DNA of 35,127 nt from an uncultured Faecalibacterium sp. (GTDB taxonomy: Bacteria; Bacillota; Clostridia; Oscillospirales; Ruminococcaceae). Location: NCBI GenBank assembly GCA_944385995.1, contig CALWZL010000018.1, positions 1 through 35,127 of the forward strand, read 5' to 3'. This document shows, one piece after another, positions 29,603 to 35,127 of the stretch. Each line of letters opens with the position of its first letter. Within the stretch, counting starts at the first letter, position 1. The notes beneath the pieces were generated by a model. It did no database searches, was not told the origin of the DNA, and saw only the letters and a program-made list of their open reading frames with translations. A program made the translations under genes and the position numbers.

Positions 29603-30679
29603 TCAGTCCATGGCCTGGAGGATGGCGTCGCCCATGGCGGCGCAGCCCAGACAGGTGCAGCCTTCGCTCATATTGTCAGCGGTGCGCAGGCCGGCGTCCA
29701 GCACCTTGCCCACGGCCGCCTCAATGCAGTCGGCCTCGGCCGCCATTCCAAAGCTGTAGCGCAGCATCATGGCTGCCGACAGAATGCAGGCGGTGGGGTT
29801 GACCACGTCCTTGCCGGCGATGTCGGGGGCCGAGCCGTGGATGGGCTCATAGAGGCCCCTGGTCCCCTCGCCCAGGGAGGAGGAGGGAATCATCCCGATG
29901 GAGCCGGTAATCATGGAGGCCTCATCCGACAGAATGTCGCCGAACATATTCTCGGTGACAATCACGTCGAACTGGGCCGGATTCTTGACAATCTGCATGG
30001 CGCAGTTGTCCACAAACATCTCGCTGTACTCCACGTCGGGGTACTCAGCCTGGAGGCGGTGCATCACCGCACGCCACAGGCGGCTGGTGTCCAGAACGTT
30101 GGCCTTGTCCACGCAGCAGAGCTTTTTGCGGCGCTTTTGGGCCGTCTCAAAGCCAATCCGGCCAATCCGCTCAATCTCATGCTCCGAATAGGGCATGATG
30201 TCCACCGCCTGCTTTTCACCGGTGGGCAGAGTCTTGGTGGTGTGCTCGCCGAAGTAGACGCCGCCGGTCAGTTCCCGCACAATGATGAAGTCGATCCCCT
30301 GGGCCACAATCTCGGGCTTGAGGGGGCTGGCCGGGGCCAGCTGGGGCCAGATTTTGGCCGGACGGCTGTTGGAGTACAGGCCCATGCCGGCCCGCAGCCG
30401 GAGCAGACCCTTTTCGGGGCGCTTGTCGCCGGGCATCCCCTCCCACTTGGGGCCGCCCACCGCGCCCAGAAGGACGCTGTCGGCTTCCAGGCATTTGTCC
30501 AGCTCGTGCTGGGGCAGCGGGTCGCCGTATTTGTCGATGGCCTCGCCGCCCATGGCGGTGTCGATGTAGTGGAAGGTGTGGCCGTATTTCTCGGCGACTT
30601 TGTCCAGCACCCGCAGGGCCTGCCGGACAATTTCAGGGCTGGAGCAGTCGCCCCAGATGACGGCAATGTTCTTTTCCAT
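29603..30679 (-). CDS. leuB: 3-isopropylmalate dehydrogenase LeuB, atypical N-terminal motif
   Basis: LeuB oxidises and decarboxylates 3-isopropylmalate with NAD to 2-oxoisocaproate. The 358-residue product has the family segments LLGAVGGPKWEG, RAGMGLYSNSRPAK, VRELTGGVYFGEH, DNCAMQIVKNPAQFDVIVTENMFGDILSDEAS and EPIHGSAPDIAGKDVVNP. The N-terminal signature is strange. The usual GDGIGPE reads GDCSSPE (G10-E16), although the surrounding VI-W and IV-QAL-VLD frame is normal. The DNA clearly encodes this and there is no frameshift. Substrate and metal residues elsewhere look intact, so activity is likely. It begins 15 bases after leuD and is last in the operon. Confidence 0.93.
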   Translation of the reverse strand: MEKNIAVIWGDCSSPEIVRQALRVLDKVAEKYGHTFHYIDTAMGGEAIDKYGDPLPQHELDKCLEADSVLLGAVGGPKWEGMPGDKRPEKGLLRLRAGMGLYSNSRPAKIWPQLAPASPLKPEIVAQGIDFIIVRELTGGVYFGEHTTKTLPTGEKQAVDIMPYSEHEIERIGRIGFETAQKRRKKLCCVDKANVLDTSRLWRAVMHRLQAEYPDVEYSEMFVDNCAMQIVKNPAQFDVIVTENMFGDILSDEASMITGSIGMIPSSSLGEGTRGLYEPIHGSAPDIAGKDVVNPTACILSAAMMLRYSFGMAAEADCIEAAVGKVLDAGLRTADNMSEGCTCLGCAAMGDAILQAMD

Positions 30680-30694
30680 GGCAGTATCCCTCTC

Positions 30695-31189
30695 TTACTT
30701 GGCGTTTTTGGCCTTGATGGAGTTCATCAGGCCGCCGGCGGCAATGATCTCCTGGATGAAGGGCGGGAACGGCTCGGCCTGGAACACCGCGCCGGTGGTC
30801 TCGTCGGTGATGACGCCGGTATCAAAATCCACGCTCACCAGATCCCCCGCCTGAATGGCGTCGGCGGCTGCCTCGCACTCCAGGATGGGCAGGCCGATGT
30901 TGATGCTGTTGCGGTAGAAAATCCGGGCAAAACTCTTGGCAATGACCACCGAGATGCCGCTGGTCTTGATGCACAGGGGGGCGTGCTCACGGGAGGAGCC
31001 GCAGCCGAAGTTCCAGCCACCCACCATCACGTCGCCGGGCTGGACCTTGCTGACAAATTCCTTGTCGATATCCTCCATGCAGTGGGAGGCCAGCTCTTTG
31101 GCGTCCTGGGTGTTCAGGTAGCGGGCCGGGATGATAACGTCGGTGTCCACGTTGTCGGGATATTTGAAAACATGACCTTTCGCGTTCAT
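30695..31189 (-). CDS. leuD: 3-isopropylmalate dehydratase small subunit LeuD
   Basis: LeuD is the swivelling small subunit that joins LeuC to isomerise 2- to 3-isopropylmalate. The 164-residue protein has [12 protein letters not shown] (14-25), the substrate loop [15 protein letters not shown] and [15 protein letters not shown]. It is the short form typical of bacteria and archaea with a separate LeuC of about 420 residues. AAAGGAG lies about 10 bases before the ATG. It begins 21 bases after leuC. Confidence 0.96.
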   Translation of the reverse strand: MNAKGHVFKYPDNVDTDVIIPARYLNTQDAKELASHCMEDIDKEFVSKVQPGDVMVGGWNFGCGSSREHAPLCIKTSGISVVIAKSFARIFYRNSINIGLPILECEAAADAIQAGDLVSVDFDTGVITDETTGAVFQAEPFPPFIQEIIAAGGLMNSIKAKNAK

Positions 31190-31210
31190 TGCAGTGTGCT
31201 CCTTTCCTGG

Positions 31211-32470
31211 TCAGACGGTGCGGGGGTCGGTGATGACGCCGGTGAGGGCCGAGGCCGCCGCCGTCGCCGGAGAAGCCAGATAGACCTCGCTCTTGACGTG
31301 GCCCATCCGTCCCACAAAGTTGCGGTTGGTGGTGGAGACGCAGCGCTCGCCCTCGGCCAGGATGCCCATGTAGCCGCCCAGGCAGGGGCCGCAGGTGGGG
31401 GTGGAGACGATGCAGCCTGCGTCGATGAAGGCCTCGGTCCAGCCGCGGCGGATGCACTCCTTGTAGACCGCCATGGTGGCCGGGATGATGATGCCCCGGA
31501 CGCCCTTGGCGATGTGCTTGCCCTTGAGGATGTTGTAGGCGGCCTCCATGTCCTCCAGGCGGCCGTTGGTGCAGCTGCCAATCACCACCTGGTCGATCTT
31601 GATGTCGCCGCCCTCGCTGGCGGGGTGGGTGTTCTCGGGCAGGTGGGGATAGCTGACGGTGGGCACCAGTTTGGACAGGTCAATCTCGATGGTCTGCTCA
31701 TACTCGGCATCGGGGTCTGCCTCATAGTAGACCGGGGTGCGCTGGCTACGGCCGGCCAGATAGGCCTTGGTCACATCGTCCACCGGGAAGATGCCGTTTT
31801 TGGCGCCGGCCTCGATGGCCATGTTGCAGACGCAGAGCCGGTCCTCCATGGACAGGCTGGCCACGCCGGGGCCGGTGAACTCCATCGACTTGTACAGGGC
31901 GCCGTCCACCCCGATCTGGCCGATGATGGAGAGGATCAAGTCCTTGCCCGACACCCGCTCAGGCAGGGAGCCGGTGAGAACAAACCGGATGGCGGCGGGC
32001 ACTTTGAACCAGGCCATGCCGGTGGCCATGCCGGCGGCCATGTCGGTGGAACCCACGCCGGTGGAGAAGGCGCCCAGGGCACCGTAAGTACAGGTGTGGC
32101 TGTCTGCGCCGATGACGCAGTCGCCGGCGGTGACGATGCCCTTTTCAGGCAGGAGGGCATGCTCAATGCCCATCTCGCCCACGTCGTAGAAGTTGAGGAT
32201 GTCGTATTTGTTGGCAAAGGTGCGGCACTGCTTGGACTGGGTGGCGCTCTTGATGTCCTTGTTGGGGACAAAGTGATCCAGCACAATGGCGATGTGTTCC
32301 TTGTCGAACACGCTGTCAAAGCCGGCCTTCTCAAACTCGTTGATGGCCACCGGGGTGGTGATGTCGTTGCCCAGGACGATGTCCAGCTTGGCGTTGATGA
32401 GCTGTCCGGCCTTGACCTGGTCCAGGCCGGCGTGGGCAGCCAGAATCTTCTGCGTCAGAGTCATTCCCAT
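31211..32470 (-). CDS. leuC: 3-isopropylmalate dehydratase large subunit LeuC
   Basis: LeuC is the aconitase-family subunit that holds the [4Fe-4S] cluster. The 419-residue product begins [15 protein letters not shown] and has [13 protein letters not shown], with one cluster cysteine near residue 300 in IGSCTNGR and two in [10 protein letters not shown]. Length and sequence style match the short LeuC form found in clostridia and archaea (also called HacA-like). A GGAG ribosome site is 9 bases upstream of the ATG. It begins 18 bases after leuA. Confidence 0.96.
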   Translation of the reverse strand: MGMTLTQKILAAHAGLDQVKAGQLINAKLDIVLGNDITTPVAINEFEKAGFDSVFDKEHIAIVLDHFVPNKDIKSATQSKQCRTFANKYDILNFYDVGEMGIEHALLPEKGIVTAGDCVIGADSHTCTYGALGAFSTGVGSTDMAAGMATGMAWFKVPAAIRFVLTGSLPERVSGKDLILSIIGQIGVDGALYKSMEFTGPGVASLSMEDRLCVCNMAIEAGAKNGIFPVDDVTKAYLAGRSQRTPVYYEADPDAEYEQTIEIDLSKLVPTVSYPHLPENTHPASEGGDIKIDQVVIGSCTNGRLEDMEAAYNILKGKHIAKGVRGIIIPATMAVYKECIRRGWTEAFIDAGCIVSTPTCGPCLGGYMGILAEGERCVSTTNRNFVGRMGHVKSEVYLASPATAAASALTGVITDPRTV

Positions 32471-32488
32471 GGTACGGTTCTCCTTCTC

Positions 32489-34141
32489 TTATTTGTTGTT
32501 GATGGCCGACACCAGCGCCCGGATACCGGCCACAATGATATCGGTGTCGGTGCCGGCGCCCCAGGTGGTGGTACCGTCACCCCAGACCAGGCCCACATAG
32601 GAGGCGGCACGGGAGGTGGAACCGCCGTCCAGGCTGTGCTCGGAATACTGCTCCAGGTGGAAGTCCATGCCGGTGGCGGTCTGGATGGCGTTGGCCACGG
32701 CGTCCAGACGGCCGTTGCCGATGGCGACGATCTCGCGGGTGGAGCCGTTCAGTTCCAGGGTGACCGAAGCGGTGATCCCCTGTTTCTGGATGAAGTGGGC
32801 CTCAGCCACGTTGAGGGGTTTGAACTTATTGAGGTAGGTATCCTCGAAGATCCGGCAGACCTCGGCGGCCGACAGCTCCTTGTGGCTGTGGTCGGACACG
32901 GCCTTGACCTTGTAGCCCAGATCCTCCCGCATCTTGGGGGGCAGGTTGTAGCCGAAGTTCTGCTCCAGCACAAAGCCGATGCCGCCCTTGCCGCTCTGGC
33001 TGTTGATGCGGATGACATCGGCGTCATAGGTGCGGCCGATGTCGTGGGGGTCGATGGGAATGTAGGGGCAGGTCCAGCGGTGTTCGCCCTTGGCCTTGCG
33101 GTAGTTCATTCCCTTGGCGATGGCGTCCTGATGGCTGCCCGAGAAGGCGGCGAACACCAGCTGGCCCGCATACGGGCTCCGCTCATAGACGTGCATCCGG
33201 GTGACGCGCTCGTACAGCTTGCAGATGGCGGGCAGATCGGAGAAGTCCAGCTTGGGATCCACGCCGTGGCTGTACATGTTCAGGGCCAGGGTGATGGCGT
33301 CCACGTTGCCGGTCCGCTCGCCGTTACCGAACAGGCAGCACTCGATCCGCTGGGCGCCGGCCAGGACGGCCAGTTCAGCGCAGGCCACGCCGGTGCCCCG
33401 GTCGTTGTGGGGATGGGTGGAGAGGATGACGCTGTCCCGGTTGTGGAGGTGCGCCGAGCAGTATTCAATCTGGCTGGCGTAGACATGGGGCATGCTCATC
33501 TCCACCGTGACCGGCAGATTGATAATCATGGGACGCTCGGGGGTGGGCTCCATGATGTCGATAACGGCGTTGCAGACTTCCAGGGCGTAGTCGGGCTCAG
33601 TGCCGGTGAAGCTCTCGGGGCTGTACTCAAACAGGAAGTTGCCCTCGTATTCCTCGCTCAGCTGCTTGACCAGCTTGGCGCCGTCGATGGCGATCTGTTT
33701 GATCTCCTCCTTGGACTTGTGGAACACCTGTTCCCGCTGGGCCACCGAGGTAGAGTTGTAGAAGTGGATGACGGCCCGGGGTGCGCCCTTGACGGCCTCG
33801 AAGGTGCGGCGGATGATGTGGTCACGGCACTGGGTCAGGACCTGGACGGTGACATCCTCGGGAATCATGTTTTGTTCGATCAGCACCCGCAGGAACTCAT
33901 ACTCGGTCTCGCTGGCGGCGGGGAAGCCCACCTCGATCTCCTTGAAGCCGATCTTCACCAGCATCTTGAAGAACTCGATTTTTTCCTCCAGGCTCATGGG
34001 GACGATCAGGGCCTGGTTGCCGTCCCGCAGGTCCACGCTGCAGAAAGCGGGGGCTTTTTCGATGTGGTCCTTCTTGACCCAGCTGTCATAGCCGGCGGGT
34101 GCGGGGTAGTATCCGGGTGCGTACTTGGTGGCGTCCATCAT
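32489..34141 (-). CDS. leuA: 2-isopropylmalate synthase LeuA (long, fungal/actinobacterial-type form)
   Basis: LeuA condenses acetyl-CoA with 2-oxoisovalerate in the first committed step of leucine synthesis. The 550-residue product has the catalytic TIM barrel with SVDLRDGNQALI near the N-terminus, FKEIEVGFPAASETE and the metal-binding STHPHNDRGTG. A C-terminal leucine-sensing domain (about 430-550) contains EQYSEHSLDGGSTSRAA. The KAPAFCSVDLRDGNQAL start and GFKEIEVGFP motif place it with the long LeuA of fungi and actinobacteria, not the 510-residue B. subtilis type. The start at 34141 is fixed by AGGAGG 8 bases upstream; an ATG three bases on is also possible. It is the first gene behind a T-box leader. 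Confidence 0.95.
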   Translation of the reverse strand: MMDATKYAPGYYPAPAGYDSWVKKDHIEKAPAFCSVDLRDGNQALIVPMSLEEKIEFFKMLVKIGFKEIEVGFPAASETEYEFLRVLIEQNMIPEDVTVQVLTQCRDHIIRRTFEAVKGAPRAVIHFYNSTSVAQREQVFHKSKEEIKQIAIDGAKLVKQLSEEYEGNFLFEYSPESFTGTEPDYALEVCNAVIDIMEPTPERPMIINLPVTVEMSMPHVYASQIEYCSAHLHNRDSVILSTHPHNDRGTGVACAELAVLAGAQRIECCLFGNGERTGNVDAITLALNMYSHGVDPKLDFSDLPAICKLYERVTRMHVYERSPYAGQLVFAAFSGSHQDAIAKGMNYRKAKGEHRWTCPYIPIDPHDIGRTYDADVIRINSQSGKGGIGFVLEQNFGYNLPPKMREDLGYKVKAVSDHSHKELSAAEVCRIFEDTYLNKFKPLNVAEAHFIQKQGITASVTLELNGSTREIVAIGNGRLDAVANAIQTATGMDFHLEQYSEHSLDGGSTSRAASYVGLVWGDGTTTWGAGTDTDIIVAGIRALVSAINNK

Positions 34142-34209
34142 AGCGGTATCCTCCTGAATGATGCAAATCAACTGCAAAATCCTCCCGGCCCATCAGGACC
34201 GGCGCATAC

Positions 34210-34257
34210 AAAAAGGCTCTCGTCTCTCAGGGGCGAAAGCCCTGAGAGACGAGAGCC
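34210..34257 (-). terminator. Regulatory terminator of the leu T-box leader
   Basis: A perfect 18-bp stem (34215-34232 with 34240-34257) is followed on the minus strand by TTTTT (34214-34210). Its 5' arm contains CGTCTCT, which can instead pair with the AGAG and ACG parts of the T-box motif to form the antiterminator. Confidence 0.95.
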
Positions 34258-34532
34258 TGTAAATTCTATTACAAGGCGGCCCGTGGTACCACTCTCTTTG
34301 CCGCAAATGATGCGGCCGCTCACACGATCAGCCAGCCTGAAACAGCGGCGAATCGCTGCCCCCGTAACGGTGGGCATCCGTCAGAACCTACTGGGAAATG
34401 ACCGTTGGGCTCTGCTGCTCAGGGGCCAGTAGCCAGAAGCTCCCGCGCCGCCTTACACCACCCGGCGGCTCTCTGCAAGCGGAACATCTTCCGATTTTTC
34501 CCCGTCAGCGCATTTGCTTGTTTGCTAACATT
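34210..34532 (-). promoter_or_regulatory. T-box leader controlling leuACDB
   Basis: The minus-strand leader of about 320 bases has the T-box features in order. These are an AGAGAGCC...GGGTGGTG Stem I segment (about 34474-34451), middle stems, the T-box motif AGAGTGGTACCACGGG (about 34294-34279) and the terminator. The TGGT in the T-box pairs with an ACCA tRNA end, as expected for tRNA-Leu. A candidate specifier codon is CTG at 34429-34427, placed before CCCCTGAGC; this assignment is tentative. Uncharged tRNA-Leu should stabilise the antiterminator and switch on leucine synthesis. Confidence 0.92.
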
Positions 34533-34538
34533 GCGCTT

Positions 34539-34567
34539 ATTTTATCACGCTGCGCCCCTAAAGTCAA
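34539..34567 (-). promoter_or_regulatory. Promoter of the T-box-leuACDB operon
   Basis: TTGACT (34562-34567) and TAAAAT (34539-34544) are separated by exactly 17 bases. Transcription should begin near 34532. The -35 hexamer abuts the edge of the long repeat element. Confidence 0.87.
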
Positions 34568-34978
34568 CCCCCTACTTTTTCAGAGAAAAAGTAGGCAAAA
34601 AGCTTTTTACTGGGTACCATACACCCTGGCCGCTCTTTTGGACGTTTGTGGGAGTTGCAGACTGTGCCGCGCTCACGGTACGTCCGGGCTGCGCCCGGGT
34701 ACGATGCACACTTCGTCATAGCCTGGTTTCCCGCCCGGTACGACTCCGGCTCCTTTCCGGCGTCTGGACCTTGCAAATTTTTGCAGCGCGGTACCATGCA
34801 AGCCCCCGGGAGCCCACAGAAAACCAAACTGCGCAAGCCTTTGGACTCACAGGGCCGCAGGCCGGGAGCCTTATAAAGAGGCTGGAAGCTGACCGCCGGC
34901 AGGGCTTTGTGAGGACCGCAGCAGTCAGCGGTACCAGGTAAAGCTTTTTGCCAAGCTTTTTCACGAAAAAGCGGGGGG
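34568..34978. repeat. Structured intergenic repeat element with terminal inverted repeats, long copy
   Basis: The two ends are inverted relatives over about 48 bases. The left end reads CCCCCTACTTTTTC, then GAAAAAGTAGG, CAAAAAGC and TACTGGGTACC. The right end, read inward on the other strand, is CCCCCCGCTTTTTC, GAAAAAGC, GGCAAAAAGC and TACCTGGTACC. Each end is a hairpin: left 34571-34581 with 34585-34595 (11 bp), right 34955-34962 with 34965-34972 (8 bp). The interior has GC-rich hairpins such as CCGGGC-tgc-GCCCGG near 34684-34698, several GGTAC(G/C)ATGCA-like words, and the core shared with 28025-28116. It encodes no credible protein. It resembles a MITE or REP-type element. No target-site duplication is obvious. 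Confidence 0.72.
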
Positions 34979-35015
34979 GATTTGTAAAGTTTGCATTAAA
35001 ACAATCAGGTTTTCC

Positions 35016-35045
35016 TTGCAAGAATATCCCTGTTTGTTGTACTAT
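35016..35045 (+). promoter_or_regulatory. Promoter of the gene at the right edge
   Basis: TTGCAA (35016-35021) and TACTAT (35040-35045) are separated by 18 bases in AT-rich DNA between the repeat element and the last gene. Confidence 0.6.
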
Positions 35046-35063
35046 TAGAGTAGGAAAAGAAAA

Positions 35064-35078
35064 GCGCCCTTCGGGCGC
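35064..35078 (+). other. Leader hairpin before the right-edge gene
   Basis: GCGCCC-TTC-GGGCGC forms a perfect 6-bp stem about 12 bases after the expected transcription start. It is flanked by A-runs on both sides, so on the minus strand it would also look like a terminator followed by TTTTCTTTTC. Confidence 0.5.
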
Positions 35079-35107
35079 CAAAAATACGGAAAGCGAAGGT
35101 GGTATCC

Positions 35108-35127
35108 ATGGATCCTTTTGTCAGTTT
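35108..35127 (+). CDS. Start of an unidentified protein gene (cut by window edge)
   Basis: Only six codons are visible (MDPFVS). The start is supported by AAGGTGG 5 bases upstream and by a promoter at 35016-35045. Nothing can be said about function. Confidence 0.55.

Noticed and set aside
29465-34432. A 1655-codon open frame on the plus strand across the leu operon
   Set aside because: It is antisense to leuB, leuD, leuC and leuA, which have clear motifs and ribosome sites. Its Gly/Ala/His/Val-rich product is what GC-rich antisense frames give.
35064-35078. A true terminator at the right edge
   Set aside because: It lies between a promoter and a start codon on the plus strand and has no T-tract in that direction; on the minus strand there is no visible gene to terminate.
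1-35127. CRISPR arrays, tRNA or rRNA genes, transposase genes
   Set aside because: No regularly spaced repeats of CRISPR type, no cloverleaf or rRNA-like segments, and no transposase or integrase motifs were seen. The dispersed repeats carry no gene.

Overview
The window looks like chromosomal DNA of a GC-rich Clostridia member, probably of the Oscillospiraceae/Ruminococcaceae type (the Faecalibacterium-Gemmiger-Subdoligranulum neighbourhood is my best guess). Reasons: strong AGGAGG ribosome sites, sigma-A-like promoters with 17-base spacers in AT-rich islands, a T-box leader for leucine genes, a two-PASTA class B penicillin-binding protein, and a medium-length threonine deaminase. I see no phage, plasmid, CRISPR, tRNA or rRNA genes.

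Region 1 (1-11917, minus strand) is a division and cell-wall (dcw) cluster, read right to left: mraZ, rsmH, an ftsL-like gene, a class B PBP, murF, a mraY-like gene, ftsW, murG, ftsQ, and murE cut by the left edge. murE sits after ftsQ instead of before murF. The mraY-like protein has lost most MraY catalytic motifs. The cluster has a strong promoter with 10-bp MraZ-type repeats, a terminator-like hairpin between ftsL and the PBP gene, and an internal promoter before murF.

Region 2 (12018-13167, minus) is rsmD plus a small coiled-coil gene, with its own promoter and terminator. Region 3 (13326-21303, plus) holds a family 2 glycosidase homologue lacking both catalytic glutamates, a zinc-ribbon/DUF5685/J-domain trio, and trkA-trkH for potassium uptake with a terminator just upstream of trkA.

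Region 4 (21308-26139, minus) is a cysteine desulfurase, thiI, cinA and a membrane protein that looks like a decayed CinA relative. Region 5 (26195-27336, plus) is a membrane-anchored SGNH hydrolase. Region 6 (27343-34567, minus) is amino-acid metabolism: T-box-leuACDB, then ilvA, then ridA, which removes the reactive enamines IlvA makes. ilvA and ridA are separated by about 450 bp of repeat DNA.

The most novel-looking signal is a structured intergenic repeat family. One copy at 34568-34978 is about 411 bp with imperfect terminal inverted repeats that are themselves hairpins. A shorter relative fills 27917-28158 and a core fragment lies at 27810-27868. Two copies match at 85 of 92 positions without gaps. 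The right end begins a plus-strand gene of unknown product at 35108.
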